A DNA stretch of 64,000 nt from Bacillus sp. FSL H8-0547 (GTDB lineage: Bacteria > Bacillota > Bacilli > Bacillales > Bacillaceae), in contig JBBODD010000001.1 in assembly GCA_038002745.1 (NCBI GenBank), forward strand, positions 744,001 through 808,000. Reading direction: 5' to 3'. A model generated the notes under the pieces. That model was given only the letters and a program-made list of their open reading frames with translations, did no database searches and had not been told where the DNA came from. The first letter of the stretch is position 1, and the number at the start of each line of letters is the position of its first letter. This document shows positions 43,748-53,566 of this stretch, piece after piece. The translations under genes and the position numbers were made by a program.

Positions 43748-45871
43748 TTAGTCAAACGAAAACTCAATCTTCCCGTCCTTCAGGACAAGACTTGCATCAA
43801 AAGGCTTTTTGCCTTTGAAGCCTTTCAGCTTGTTTGTTTTTCCTTTTTGGCACAGTGTTTTAATCTGTGAGGCGGATATGGATTTTCCAAGCAGTTTTTT
43901 CGGAAAGGTCTGCTTGCATCCGCTTTTGTATTCTGTGCAGCCGTAGAACGTTTTTCGGTCCATGATGCTGCCCTTTAGACAGGCCGGGCAGGCGCAGATT
44001 GCAGCCCGGGTTTCCTGCTGGGGCGGAATGTCGACCTCAAGTTTTTCCATACTTTCCCCTGCCTGACTGATCAGGGTGTAGCAGAATTTTTTAGCCGTTT
44101 CGATAAAGACTTCTTTGGACTTTTCGCCGCTTCCGATTCCTTTTAGGTAGACTTCCCATTTTGCTGTCATTTCAGGCTTGGAGAGCAGAGTGCCGTCAAC
44201 CGCTTCACAAAGAACTTCCCCTTTCGGCGTGACAAACACTTCATTTTTCTTCACTTCAATAAACTTCCTCATAAGAAGCGTATCAATAATTCCGGAGCGC
44301 GTTGCTTCTGTCCCGAGACCTTCTGTGCTGTTCAGCGCTTCTCTCATCTCTTTGTCTTCCACATGCTTGCCGGCTGTTTTCATGAGCGTGATCAGCTGTC
44401 CCTGGGTGTACGGTTTAGGTGGCTGTGTCATGCCGTCCTTCACACCGATTTCCGCTTTGGCAGGCTCTCCCGCCGCCACTTTTGGAAGCATTTGAAGATC
44501 TGCTTTTTCTTCCGGGCTGTCAGTCTCTCTTTGGTAAAGCGTCTTCCACCCTGGCTTTTTCATCGTTCTTCCCTTGCTGATAAAATCGTTTTTTCCGATG
44601 GACGTCAGGATGGTTGTTTCATCATAGACGTAATCCTCCATAAACATGCCGAGAGCTGTTTTGATGACTTCTTCGTATACAGCTTTTTGTTCACCGCTGA
44701 AGGAATTGTAAGCAGCTTGCGTGACTCTTTTTTCAGTAGGCACGATAGCATAGTGATCGCTCACTCGTTTGGCATCCACAAACCGTTTTGAAGGCGACAG
44801 TCTTGCAGGGGTAAACGAGAGGGACAGGGTTTCCTGATACTGGCCGATTCTTGCCTTAATGTAACTGAATTCTTCCTCTGTAATAAACTGTGAGTCTGTT
44901 CTCGGATACGAAATATACCCTTTTTCATAAAGAGACTGTGCTGTTTTCAGAACCCCGCTTGGGCTCATTTTTCTCTGTTTATTCAATTTCGCCTGAAGGG
45001 TTGATAAGCTGTGAAGCTTTGGCGGCGGTACTCTTTTCTCCGCTGTATCTGCACTTTTCACTGTCGCTTCATACAGCGTTTTTCCCTTTACAATGTCAGG
45101 ACCAACAGCAGAAAACAATTCTTCCTGGCTTTTAAAGCGGCCCTTCAGCTTTCCAGTATAGTTTCCTGCGGCCACTTCAAAAGCAGCCTGAAGCTCGAAG
45201 AAAGGTTCAGGCTTAAAGTTTTCAATCTCCTTTTGCCTGTCATAAATCAGTTTCAGAACCGGAGTCTGTACTCTTCCCACACTGAAGACATCCCTTATCC
45301 CTTTCTTCTGAAGGTGAAGGGTATAAAGTCTGCTCGCATTTAAGCCTACAAGCCAGTCGGAGATCTGTCTCGCCTGCGCTTCGTGATAAAGATGAATGGT
45401 TTTGCTTCCGTCGTAAAGCTCTGTGAATCCTTTCATGATGGCATTTTCTGTTAACGAACTTGTCCAAAGACGCTTCACGCTCTTTTTTTCTGCACCGGCC
45501 ATCATGATCAGAAGTCTTGCAATATTTTCCCCTTCACGGGCAGGATCAGTGCCGATGATAATTTCATCTGCTTCCTTTAATAACTCTTTGACAATCTTAA
45601 ACTGCTTCGCTTTTCCTTTACTGACTTTATATGAAAAATGATCGGGAATAATCGGCAGTGTTTCAAACCGCCATTTTTTCCATTCGTCTTTATATTCATC
45701 AGGGTTTTTAAGTTCGACCAGATGGCCGATTGCCCACGTAACCTTTGCCCCGTCCGGAAAGACCGGGCATGGTTTAATCTCTAAATATCCCTCTTTTTTA
45801 ACAGAAGGAAAAGGGGCTGCAAGCTTGCGGCCCTGATCTGGTTTTTCAGCTAGAATGACCACTTGGGACAT
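43748..45871 (-). CDS. topB: DNA topoisomerase III
   Basis: Type IA topoisomerase that decatenates single-strand-containing DNA. 707 residues. The Toprim domain is about 1-140 (LAEKPDQGRKLA, GTDPAREGENIA). The active-site tyrosine lies in GYISYPRTDS. SVGRVQTPVL is present. The C-terminal end has a Cys-rich zinc-like unit (CACPACLKG, then FYGCTEYKSGCKQ). It sits beside gerP, away from its B. subtilis position. Confidence 0.95.
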   Translation of the reverse strand: MSQVVILAEKPDQGRKLAAPFPSVKKEGYLEIKPCPVFPDGAKVTWAIGHLVELKNPDEYKDEWKKWRFETLPIIPDHFSYKVSKGKAKQFKIVKELLKEADEIIIGTDPAREGENIARLLIMMAGAEKKSVKRLWTSSLTENAIMKGFTELYDGSKTIHLYHEAQARQISDWLVGLNASRLYTLHLQKKGIRDVFSVGRVQTPVLKLIYDRQKEIENFKPEPFFELQAAFEVAAGNYTGKLKGRFKSQEELFSAVGPDIVKGKTLYEATVKSADTAEKRVPPPKLHSLSTLQAKLNKQRKMSPSGVLKTAQSLYEKGYISYPRTDSQFITEEEFSYIKARIGQYQETLSLSFTPARLSPSKRFVDAKRVSDHYAIVPTEKRVTQAAYNSFSGEQKAVYEEVIKTALGMFMEDYVYDETTILTSIGKNDFISKGRTMKKPGWKTLYQRETDSPEEKADLQMLPKVAAGEPAKAEIGVKDGMTQPPKPYTQGQLITLMKTAGKHVEDKEMREALNSTEGLGTEATRSGIIDTLLMRKFIEVKKNEVFVTPKGEVLCEAVDGTLLSKPEMTAKWEVYLKGIGSGEKSKEVFIETAKKFCYTLISQAGESMEKLEVDIPPQQETRAAICACPACLKGSIMDRKTFYGCTEYKSGCKQTFPKKLLGKSISASQIKTLCQKGKTNKLKGFKGKKPFDASLVLKDGKIEFSFD

Positions 45872-46060
45872 GTTTGCATGGACCTCATTTCATTTAAGAA
45901 ACAATAAATCTGCTTCTCTTGTATTCTTATCCAGTATGGATCATTTTGCTCTAAAAAGAAATAGCTTCAGCTTCAGTGAGAGCTGGCAAAACGTCTTTTT
46001 CTTGATGGAAAAAGGGTGAAAAATTACTTTTCGCGCTGCAGGAAAAATTCCGCTTTTATC

Positions 46061-46087
46061 ACAAGTCTGCCTATCTTTCATACGATA
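46061..46087 (+). promoter_or_regulatory. Sigma-K promoter of the gerP operon
   Basis: AC, 16 bp, CATACGATA matches the sigma-K consensus; gerP is a late mother-cell operon in B. subtilis. It lies 46 bp before gerPA. Confidence 0.7.
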
Positions 46088-46132
46088 TGTTACAGGTGCC
46101 TTACTGCCTGAATGAAGCAAAGGATGTTGAAT

Positions 46133-46354
46133 ATGCCAGCCATTGTGGGAGCATTTAAAGTAAATGCCGTCGGAACTAGCAGCATTGTTCATGTCGGGGA
46201 TGTTATTACCATCTCACCTTACAGCGAGGTCAAAACCTTTGCAGGGGCAGGATCGTTTAATACAGGTGACGGACTGAACATCTACAATCAAAACAGTGTA
46301 ACGAACGCATACGATAACGACACTGTTGACCAGCCGATTGTCGGCAATGCATAA
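46133..46354 (+). CDS. gerPA: Spore germination protein GerPA
   Basis: 73 residues. [14 protein letters not shown] and [11 protein letters not shown] are the GerPA/GerPF family hallmarks; DQPIVGNA closes it. GerP proteins sit in the spore coat and let germinants reach the inner receptors. The ATG at 46133 (AAAGGATG upstream) is chosen over an upstream ATG at 46112 because all homologues start MPAIVG. Confidence 0.93.
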   Translation: MPAIVGAFKVNAVGTSSIVHVGDVITISPYSEVKTFAGAGSFNTGDGLNIYNQNSVTNAYDNDTVDQPIVGNA

Positions 46355-46367
46355 ACGGGGTGAAAAA

Positions 46368-46580
46368 ATGAATTTTTACATTAACCAGACCATTCAAATT
46401 AATTTTTTGAAAGTGGATGCCGTCAGCAATTCTTCCGTCCTGCAGATCGGAAGCGCAGGCATCATCAAGCCTCTTGCAAATCTTTATAACACCGGGGCTT
46501 TCACAACGCCTGCTCCTCCTGCAATCAGTCCGGGCGGCTCTCAGTCAGAAGGCCCGTTTGTCCCGCTTGCACCGAGTTAA
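46368..46580 (+). CDS. gerPB: Spore germination protein GerPB
   Basis: 70 residues, beginning MNFYINQTIQINFLKVDAV and ending GPFVPLAPS, the GerPB/GerPD end motif. GGGGTG lies just before the ATG at 46368; longer frames overlap gerPA and lack support. Coat permeability role with the rest of the operon. Confidence 0.9.
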   Translation: MNFYINQTIQINFLKVDAVSNSSVLQIGSAGIIKPLANLYNTGAFTTPAPPAISPGGSQSEGPFVPLAPS

Positions 46581-46668
46581 TTTCAATAGGCATTCACCCA
46601 AATTGGCAGCGTGCATATAATAGCCCATAATCGTTTTGCACGTGATCCATAGAAACGGGGTGAGTGAA

Positions 46669-47292
46669 TTGTACTATGACCAGTCGATGATGCAGTGCAT
46701 TCAGCATTTGTATGGAATGGTTCAGGCTCAAGATCAGAAGATTCAAAAACTTGAAGCCGCTGTTTCCGCTATGATGGAAGAAATAGAAGAACTAAAAAAA
46801 CGCCCCAGTACAACGATTGAAAAGATTGAATATAAATTTGACCAGTTAAAAGTGGAGACGCTTGAAGGGACGTTGAATATCGGGCTGAATCCAACCGTTC
46901 CAGACCAGATTGAACAGTTTGACGTTGAACAGAACGGTCTGCAGGTGAACAACCAGACCACAAATCCAAAGCGCGAGGAAGAAATCTTTGATGCCGTTCA
47001 GTCAAATCTGCTTGTCTTCTTAACAGAAGACGTTGCCAAATACATCGAAACGCTTGCTGAGCAGAATAACTACCAGCTTGATAACGCACATAAAGAATTC
47101 ATTATTGAAGACATCCGCAAACAAATTGACAGCCGGATCAAATTCTATTTGAAGCAGGGAGGATACAGCGAGTCTGTTCCTGCCGAAAAGCAGATAGAAG
47201 AAATTACGGCTAAAGTAAAACAGGAAGTGGAACGGTCAATCACTTACTTTATCCAGGCCCTGCCCCAAGAAGGAGCTGAAAGCGAAACATGA
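46669..47292 (+). CDS. gerPC: Spore germination protein GerPC
   Basis: 207 residues from the TTG at 46669, which has GGGGTGAG 8 bases upstream. An in-frame TTG at 46636 gives an 11-residue extension without support. The N-terminal coiled coil (about 15-50, QDQKIQKLEAAVSAMMEEIE) is followed by an acidic helical domain. GerPC is the only non-homologous, larger member of the operon. The stop overlaps gerPD by 4 bp. Confidence 0.88.
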   Translation: MYYDQSMMQCIQHLYGMVQAQDQKIQKLEAAVSAMMEEIEELKKRPSTTIEKIEYKFDQLKVETLEGTLNIGLNPTVPDQIEQFDVEQNGLQVNNQTTNPKREEEIFDAVQSNLLVFLTEDVAKYIETLAEQNNYQLDNAHKEFIIEDIRKQIDSRIKFYLKQGGYSESVPAEKQIEEITAKVKQEVERSITYFIQALPQEGAESET

Positions 47293-47465
47293 AATTCACG
47301 GTTGTAAACAAGGACATTTCAGTTGGTGCCATCAGAGTAACGGCTGTTGCGAGTTCAAGTGTCTTTCTCATAGGAGATGCAAACTGCATCACCATGTCAT
47401 CGGTTTTTGATACGCCGCCTGAATCATTGATCATCGGTCCGTTTGTGCCGCTTGCCCCGGCATGA
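47289..47465 (+). CDS. gerPD: Spore germination protein GerPD
   Basis: 58 residues: MKFTVVNKDISVGAIRVTAV, then SSSVFLIGDANCI, ending IIGPFVPLAPA. It is coupled on both sides by 4-bp overlaps with gerPC and gerPE. Related to GerPB by its C-terminal motif. Confidence 0.9.
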   Translation: MKFTVVNKDISVGAIRVTAVASSSVFLIGDANCITMSSVFDTPPESLIIGPFVPLAPA

Positions 47466-47851
47466 TCCAGAATCGTTTATCCATCGTCAATGCGGCGTAC
47501 ATTGATTCGGTGGGGATCAGTTCGGTTTTTCAAGTCGGCGACAGCGTTGATATTATCCCGCGTGTAAAAGTTTATGCCGTTCAGAGGGAAGAAGAAATTG
47601 AACTCGGAAATGAAGGAGACCTGAGGCAGTATAATATTTATTCAGAAAACCTCCCCCGTCCGCTCATATATGAAAATGTTCAGACTGCATTTTTTCATGA
47701 ATGTCCGGTCATCCGTGTCGGTGCTGTAAAAGTTACCTCTATATCCTCTGCCGGTGTTGTCCATTTCGGGTCAACCAATACGATAGACGGCGAATCAAGA
47801 GTGAAGCACATCAGACAATTGCGGAACAGGAATGAACGTTCCGATTCATAA
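47462..47851 (+). CDS. gerPE: Spore germination protein GerPE
   Basis: 129 residues. It contains two copies of the small GerP-type strand motif (VGISSVFQVGDS near the start and ITSISSAGVVHFGST-like near the end), so it looks like a tandem fusion of the shorter GerP fold. Fifth gene of the operon; the start overlaps gerPD. Confidence 0.9.
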   Translation: MIQNRLSIVNAAYIDSVGISSVFQVGDSVDIIPRVKVYAVQREEEIELGNEGDLRQYNIYSENLPRPLIYENVQTAFFHECPVIRVGAVKVTSISSAGVVHFGSTNTIDGESRVKHIRQLRNRNERSDS

Positions 47852-47895
47852 TGCATAGACTGAAAGTATGACAGAAAGACAAAGGGTGTTCGTTC

Positions 47896-48114
47896 ATGCC
47901 AGCAATCATCGGTCCGATCTGCATTAACTCTGTCGGCGGCGGTGTCGTAAACTTTGGTGATTCCTTTTATCTGTCTCCAAAAAGCTCATCAAAGACAGCT
48001 TCCGGTTCTGGCGGCGGAAATACAGGCGACTTTATCATAGTCAACAACATCGTAAGTGCAACCAACTCGCTAGACCCAGATGTGAATGATCAGAATATTG
48101 TGGCTAATAATTAG
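47896..48114 (+). CDS. gerPF: Spore germination protein GerPF
   Basis: 72 residues, MPAIIGPICINSVGGGVVNFGD with GGGNTGDFIIVNN, paralogous to GerPA. Last gene of the operon; the ~121-bp hairpin repeats begin 2 bp after its stop. Confidence 0.93.
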   Translation: MPAIIGPICINSVGGGVVNFGDSFYLSPKSSSKTASGSGGGNTGDFIIVNNIVSATNSLDPDVNDQNIVANN

Positions 48115-48115
48115 A

Positions 48116-48616
48116 AATGCGGAAGCGCCTTGGTCAGCTCCGAAGGACAGAAAAGGATCCGACGGAAAAAGCCGGTTTTGCTTTTTGCGGCGGAGCCGTT
48201 CTGGCCGAGGAGTTAGGCGCTGGAGCTAGACACTGAGAAAAGCGGAAGCGCTCGTTTAGCTCCGGGAGTCAGATAAGGAAACGGCGGTAAAGGCGCTTTT
48301 TGCCTTTGCCGACGGTTCCGTTCTGACAGAGGAGTTGAGCGCTGGAGCTGGACACTAGAAAAGCGGAGCCGACTGTTCAGGCCTGGCAGTCAGAACAAAA
48401 TCACCGGAAAAGTCCGATTTTGACTTTTTCGGGGATTATGTTCTGACAGAAGGACTAGGAGGCGCAGCTGGACACTAGAAAAGCGGAATCAGCCGTTTAG
48501 CTCCGACAGACAGAAAAGAAATCACCGGAAAAGTCCGGGTTTGACTTTTTCGGGGATTTTGTTCTGGCCGAGGAGTTAGGCGCTGGAGCTGGACACTGAG
48601 AAAAGCGGAATCACCA
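48116..48616 (+). repeat. Tandem ~121-bp intergenic hairpin repeat, four units plus a fragment
   Basis: Units start at 48116, 48238, 48359 and 48479 with a fragment at 48601. They are more divergent from each other than those at 1019. Inner arms differ (ATCCGACGG..GGCGGAGCC type, CGGTAAAGGCG/CGCC-type, AATCACCGG/CGGGGATT) but stay largely complementary. With the terminator at 48625 they fill the gap between gerPF and yisB. Confidence 0.85.
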
Positions 48617-48624
48617 GACCACAC

Positions 48625-48659
48625 AAAAAAGACGTGCCAAAACCAGGCACGTCTTTTTT
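48625..48659. terminator. Bidirectional terminator between gerPF and yisB
   Basis: AAAAAAGACGTGCC, loop, GGCACGTCTTTTTT. Confidence 0.9.
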
Positions 48660-48961
48660 CATTTCCGTTTCTTCCGCTCGTTTGATTTTCTTGTTCTGAC
48701 AAGCTTTGAGGACGGCTGCTTGCGGATCCATTTGATGAAGCTTGAAATTTTCGGATCGCTTCTCAGGTCATGAATCGTATTCAGCCTTACAGCAAGCTCG
48801 TCATTTGTATAGAGGGCATGGATCTGTTTATGGCAAGGAATGCAGAGCATCGCGGTCGGCATGAAGGTTCCGCCCATTTCCTTCGGGGTTAAATGGTGTT
48901 CTGTTGTTTCAACCTCCTGCCTTTTGCACAGCTCGCATGTTCCAAGTTGTTTCTTTGCCAT
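48659..48961 (-). CDS. yisB: HNH-endonuclease-type protein YisB
   Basis: 100 residues. CELCKR and CIPCHKQIH give two CxxC zinc pairs, with TTEHHLTPKEMGG as the HNH core. A basic C-terminus (TRKSNERKKRK) suggests nucleic-acid contact. It follows sbcC by 16 bp, as in B. subtilis, so it may act with SbcCD; that is inference. Confidence 0.88.
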   Translation of the reverse strand: MAKKQLGTCELCKRQEVETTEHHLTPKEMGGTFMPTAMLCIPCHKQIHALYTNDELAVRLNTIHDLRSDPKISSFIKWIRKQPSSKLVRTRKSNERKKRK

Positions 48962-48977
48962 ATTAAACCTATCCTCT

Positions 48978-51900
48978 CTACATCACTTCAATCTGGACCG
49001 ATGTGCCGCTTCCTGTCGGCTCTGCAGGTGTTACGACCAGCTTTCTCGGAAGTCTTGCACGAAGCTCCTGCACATGGCTGATGACTCCGACTGAAAGGTT
49101 ATCGGACTGCAGCTTTTCAAGAGCTGTTATGACTGTATCAAGCAAATCTGCATCAAGCGTCCCGAAACCTTCATCCAGGAAAAAGAACTGCAGCGGATAT
49201 TCCCCCCGAAGCTGGATCTGAGATGAGAGGGAAAGCGCCAATGCCAGAGAGGTCAGGAACGTTTCTCCGCCTGAAAGGCTTGAAACGGGACGCCTTACTC
49301 CCCCGTTTGCATCATCACGCATGACAAATCCGCCGGAAGAATCCACCTCAATGGCATAGCGCTGTCTTGTAAGCTGCCCAAGCCGCTCAGAAGCATCCTC
49401 GCTCACAAGGTGAAGCTGTTCTTCTGCCAGGAATTCAACAAACGCGTTTCCTTTAAATACAGTCTGCAGCTTTTCAAGTCTTGCTGCAAGCTCTTCAAGC
49501 TCAAGACGTTTTTGTTCCAGTTCCATGTATCTTTCGTGCTTATCCTTCAGGATATGAAGAGCTTTTGCGGCAGCTCCGCGGGCTTCTGAAGCAGTATCTG
49601 CCAACTGTTTCGTTTCTGCTTTCAGCTCTTTAATGGACTCCCATTCTTCAGAGCTTACTGAGCGGTTTTTCCGTTTCGCTTCCACACGTTTAAAGTCTGC
49701 CATGACTTGTTTCTTTTTATCCTGATAGACGTCAAACTCTTCCTTCAGATTTTGTTTGACGGCTTGTGGCATAAAAGCAGCGGCAGCCTCAGAAGCATCT
49801 TTGAAAGGTGTCTTCTGTTTGATCTGCTCCCATTTTTCAGCTGCTTCGCGCAGTCTTGCTTCTGCCTGCTCAAACGTTTTTTCTGCTGCCGCGCTGCTGC
49901 TTTCTGCTTTTTGCAGAGCCTCCATCGCTTCCTGAAAGGATTTGTAGAGGCTTTGTTCCTTTGCAGAAAGTTCTTTTAGCATCATTTCGTTTTCCTGAAG
50001 CTGAAGGGAGAGGTCTTTCTCTCCTGTTTCTTTTTCAATCCGTTTTTGTTTTTCAGCCGCAGTTTGCCTCATGCTTGTCAGATAGGCTGTCAGCTCTGCG
50101 CGGCTGATGCTCAGCTGCTGGCATTCTCTCTCAAGCTGCTTGATCTCTTTCTCTTTTTCTTCAATGAAATCAATGCTCTTTGCAACTCTGGTTTTCAGCT
50201 CTTCAAATTGTTCATCTTTCTCCCGGATCAGCCGCTGCTCTTCTGCTGCCTGGTCAGCTGTAAGGTCACCAAACGTTTCTGTCCACTTTTCAAGTGCAGC
50301 ATTGTGTTCCTTTTCTGCCTGTTGCCGTTTTTCTGCTGCTTCCTGATGCTCAGAAACAAGGGTGCCATGCGTAAACTCAAGCTGGCGAAGAGCTTCATTT
50401 TGCTTCCTTACGGATGAGTCAAGCTTTGTATACTGCTCTTTCATTTGAAGAAAATCCTGAGTTAATGATTTTGATTCTGTTAACACATCCATTTCATCAT
50501 TCCTGTCTTTAACATCAGTTAAGACAGAGGATAAAAACGAATAGGATGAGACCATTTCTTTTGAGAGGTCTTCCCACTTTTCTTTTGCATTCTCCAATTG
50601 CAGCGTCAGAAGCGCATCTTGGCCTGCCTGCTTTTCAAGCATTTCAAGATTTGATCCATCTGAAGATTCCAACGCCTTGAAGTCAGCCGGCGCAGGGTGA
50701 TGAACAGATCCGCATACAGGGCACGGCTCATCAGCGGTGAGGCTTTTTGCAAGCATTTCTGCCATGTTTCTCTGAACATTTTTCTTTTCCTGCTGGAGCA
50801 GCTGTTGTCTCGTCTCTGCAAGTTTTTTGTGCTGGTTCAGCACTTCGCAGCTTGCATGATAGCCCCATTGCACATTGTCATAGAGAGCTTTTAAGCTGCC
50901 TTCAGCTTCTTGAATTTCCCCCTTTGCCTGCTTCAGTATTTCATCAGATTGACCGATCTTCTGCTTCTTATGCTCTGCTTTATTCTTCCATTCAGCAAGG
51001 ACCGACTCGGCATTTGCAAGGAACATTCTTTGTTCTGACGCAGCCCGTATTCGTTCTCTTTCTTTGCTTGTTACTGTATTTTTCTCCATCTGCTCTTTTA
51101 AAAGATTTTGCTTTTGAACAGCTTTTTTCAAAAGCTCATTTGCCCGCGCAGCAGTTTCCTCTTTTTCTGAGAGTTCAGTTGTCAGGCGATTGTGCTGTGC
51201 TTCCTTTTCTTCAAGCAGGCGGTTTTCATTTTTCAGTTCTTCTTCCAGAGCAAGCAGCTGCAGGAGCTGTTCTTTTCTTGAAGCAAGCGCGGGCTCATCG
51301 GCTGCCTTTTGTTTCCGTATCTGTTCATAGGCCGATGCCGCCGCAGCATAGGAGCGCTTTTGTCTTTGCCATTCCTGTGAAGACTCTTCCTTTATCCTGC
51401 TGCTGAGTTCTTTTTCCCGCTCAGCCGTTTGCAGTGCTTCGGCGTATGGTTTTGCCAAATCCGCTTTTTCTGCGCGGTCAAGTTTTGCTGCCAGCTGTTC
51501 GATGTCCGCTTTCCGCTTTTCAAGCTCTGCAAGTTCCTTTTCATAGCTTTCCTGTTCAAGCTGAAGTGCCCGGACTTCCTCAAGCTCTTGATGCTGCCTG
51601 ACTGTTTCTTCATATTCCTTCTGCCTTTTTTCTAAAAGAAGATTTACGCCTTTCAGCTCTTCTTCCGCCAGTTTAACGGCTTCCTCTGAAGCATCTCCAA
51701 GACCTGCCTGTTCGGCTGAAATCTCGTTCTGCTCTCCCCTGGCATCCATCAGCCGTTTTCTGACCTTTTTGACAAGCTCTTCCCCGTATTGCTCCAAGTG
51801 GAAAAGCCGCTGCAGCATCTGTCTTCTTTCAGCTCCCTTGAGAGATAAAAATTCTGCAAACTTGCCCTGCGGAAGCACGACTGCCCTTGTGAAATCATCA

Positions 51901-52322
51901 ATGGTCAAGCCTAAAAGAGCATGTACTTTTTCATTCACTTCCGCTGCTTTATCCGCAAGGACCGCTGTTTCCTCGCCATGCTCAAGAATTCTGCACAGCG
52001 CGGTTTTCACCCGGTGCTCATCTGTCCGCTTAAACATCCTTTCAACCGAATACCGCTTCAGGCTTTCGGCATTTTCCAGTTCAAATGTAAACGAGACATG
52101 AACAGTATCCTCGGCATGATTGATGATTCCGTGAGTGTTGTTTGCCGCCCGCTCCACTTTTCCGTACAGAGCGAGTGTCATGGCGTCAAGAATCGAGGAT
52201 TTCCCGCTTCCGGTCGGTCCGAATATACCGAATACGCCGCCTTCGCAGAGAGAACTGAAATCTACGGTCTGTTTTTCTCTGAAGCTGTGAAGCCCCGAGA
52301 TGGTAAGTGCGATTGGCTTCAT
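48978..52322 (-). CDS. sbcC: SbcC nuclease complex ATPase subunit
   Basis: With SbcD forms the Mre11/Rad50-type nuclease that opens hairpins and blocked ends. 1114 residues. Walker A GPTGSGKSS (35-43), long coiled coils on both sides of the zinc hook CPVC (about residue 535), signature LSGGETF and Walker B FFLDEGFGTLD near the end. The start overlaps sbcD by 4 bp. Relevant here because the window holds many palindromes that such an enzyme would act on. Confidence 0.95.
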   Translation of the reverse strand: MKPIALTISGLHSFREKQTVDFSSLCEGGVFGIFGPTGSGKSSILDAMTLALYGKVERAANNTHGIINHAEDTVHVSFTFELENAESLKRYSVERMFKRTDEHRVKTALCRILEHGEETAVLADKAAEVNEKVHALLGLTIDDFTRAVVLPQGKFAEFLSLKGAERRQMLQRLFHLEQYGEELVKKVRKRLMDARGEQNEISAEQAGLGDASEEAVKLAEEELKGVNLLLEKRQKEYEETVRQHQELEEVRALQLEQESYEKELAELEKRKADIEQLAAKLDRAEKADLAKPYAEALQTAEREKELSSRIKEESSQEWQRQKRSYAAAASAYEQIRKQKAADEPALASRKEQLLQLLALEEELKNENRLLEEKEAQHNRLTTELSEKEETAARANELLKKAVQKQNLLKEQMEKNTVTSKERERIRAASEQRMFLANAESVLAEWKNKAEHKKQKIGQSDEILKQAKGEIQEAEGSLKALYDNVQWGYHASCEVLNQHKKLAETRQQLLQQEKKNVQRNMAEMLAKSLTADEPCPVCGSVHHPAPADFKALESSDGSNLEMLEKQAGQDALLTLQLENAKEKWEDLSKEMVSSYSFLSSVLTDVKDRNDEMDVLTESKSLTQDFLQMKEQYTKLDSSVRKQNEALRQLEFTHGTLVSEHQEAAEKRQQAEKEHNAALEKWTETFGDLTADQAAEEQRLIREKDEQFEELKTRVAKSIDFIEEKEKEIKQLERECQQLSISRAELTAYLTSMRQTAAEKQKRIEKETGEKDLSLQLQENEMMLKELSAKEQSLYKSFQEAMEALQKAESSSAAAEKTFEQAEARLREAAEKWEQIKQKTPFKDASEAAAAFMPQAVKQNLKEEFDVYQDKKKQVMADFKRVEAKRKNRSVSSEEWESIKELKAETKQLADTASEARGAAAKALHILKDKHERYMELEQKRLELEELAARLEKLQTVFKGNAFVEFLAEEQLHLVSEDASERLGQLTRQRYAIEVDSSGGFVMRDDANGGVRRPVSSLSGGETFLTSLALALSLSSQIQLRGEYPLQFFFLDEGFGTLDADLLDTVITALEKLQSDNLSVGVISHVQELRARLPRKLVVTPAEPTGSGTSVQIEVM

Positions 52323-53500
52323 CCTCTGTCCTCCTCATCTTTCGACTCATCATGAACCATATCAAGGAAAAGTTTCATCGTTTCCCCGTCCGGCTGAGCC
52401 CCACCGGTCTGTTTTTCATAAAACCTCGTAAAAAGCTCGTGAATGGGCAGGTTCGCCCTGCTTTCACGGATTTCTTCGTTCATGTTCTTTTCAAAAACCG
52501 GACGAATATGAACAAAGCCCGGATGTGATTTTCTCAACCTGTGAATTTCCTCAAGGGAAAGAGTATCCTTCAGGTGCACCTCAAGGTCAATCCAGGCAAG
52601 CCTGTCCTTCCCTTCATCCAGCCACTGATGAACCTGATGAAGACCTTCCTGGGCTCTCCATTTCACAAGAGGCTTTCCGCTTGAGAGGAGAATCTCGGAT
52701 ACCTGTGCCTGTCCTCCAGGATCTGCCTCCACCATCGTGACGGATTTCGCATAGCCAGATTCAGAAAAACTGTAGGCAAGCGGCGAGCCGGAATATCTGG
52801 CTACAGAGCTCGCCCGCTTCAGCGTTTGAGGACGGTGGAGGTGGCCTAGCGCCGTATACTGAGCAAGTTCCGGAAGGCTTGAGGCAGCGACCGTATATGC
52901 CCCGCCTACTTCAATCGGCCTTTCTGAGTCGGTCGAGCTCCCGCCTGCGACATAGATGTGGCTCATCGCAAGATTCACTGTGTCTTTTCTGAACTTTCCC
53001 GCCATCACGGCAAACAAATCTCTGATCCGCTCGTCATATGAGTTGCGGAGCAGTATTTCATCGTGGGTGTCTGAAAGAACCTCTTTAAGCCTTGCCTCAG
53101 AAGGATAGGCAAGAGCAGCCATGGCCATCGTCTGGCCGGCAGACGGCACATCAATTGTCAGTACATCCGCTGTCGGGTAGCCAACCAAGTAGATCCCCTG
53201 GGTATCTGCAAGGGGCGAAGCAGCCTGAACCCGTTCCGGATTGTCATGATTCCCTGCAATCACAACGACAGGCCGGTTTCCCTTGTCCGAAAGTCTTGAG
53301 ATGCTCTCATAAAACAGCTGTTCAGCCGCTGCGGGCGGATTAACTGTGTCAAATACGTCTCCGGCCATGATAATGGCATCCGCTTTTTCATCCGCGGCGA
53401 TCAGGGAGAGCTCATCTAAAAACTGGGCCTGCTCTTCAAGCCGGCTCCTTCCTTCAAGCGTCCTTCCAAGATGCCAGTCTGCTGTGTGCAGAATTCTCAT
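52319..53500 (-). CDS. sbcD: SbcD nuclease subunit
   Basis: 393 residues, Mre11-type phosphoesterase. Metal ligands are in HTADWHLGR (Asp8, His10), GDVFDT and GNHDN. The ATG at 53500 has AAAGGAGAG upstream and begins with the conserved MRILHTAD; a longer frame adds MSFFKGEKL without support. Translationally coupled to sbcC. Confidence 0.95.
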   Translation of the reverse strand: MRILHTADWHLGRTLEGRSRLEEQAQFLDELSLIAADEKADAIIMAGDVFDTVNPPAAAEQLFYESISRLSDKGNRPVVVIAGNHDNPERVQAASPLADTQGIYLVGYPTADVLTIDVPSAGQTMAMAALAYPSEARLKEVLSDTHDEILLRNSYDERIRDLFAVMAGKFRKDTVNLAMSHIYVAGGSSTDSERPIEVGGAYTVAASSLPELAQYTALGHLHRPQTLKRASSVARYSGSPLAYSFSESGYAKSVTMVEADPGGQAQVSEILLSSGKPLVKWRAQEGLHQVHQWLDEGKDRLAWIDLEVHLKDTLSLEEIHRLRKSHPGFVHIRPVFEKNMNEEIRESRANLPIHELFTRFYEKQTGGAQPDGETMKLFLDMVHDESKDEEDRG

Positions 53501-53514
53501 AAGCTTCTCTCCTT

Positions 53515-53555
53515 TAAAAAAGCTCAAGCTGCGCCAAGAGGCGCACCCTGAGCTT
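53515..53555 (-). terminator. Terminator between addA and sbcD
   Basis: On the minus strand two nested stems (AAGCTCA/TTGAGCTT and GTGCGCC/GGCGCA) then T-run. It separates addBA from sbcDC. Confidence 0.8.
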
Positions 53556-53566
53556 GTTCTTTTTCT

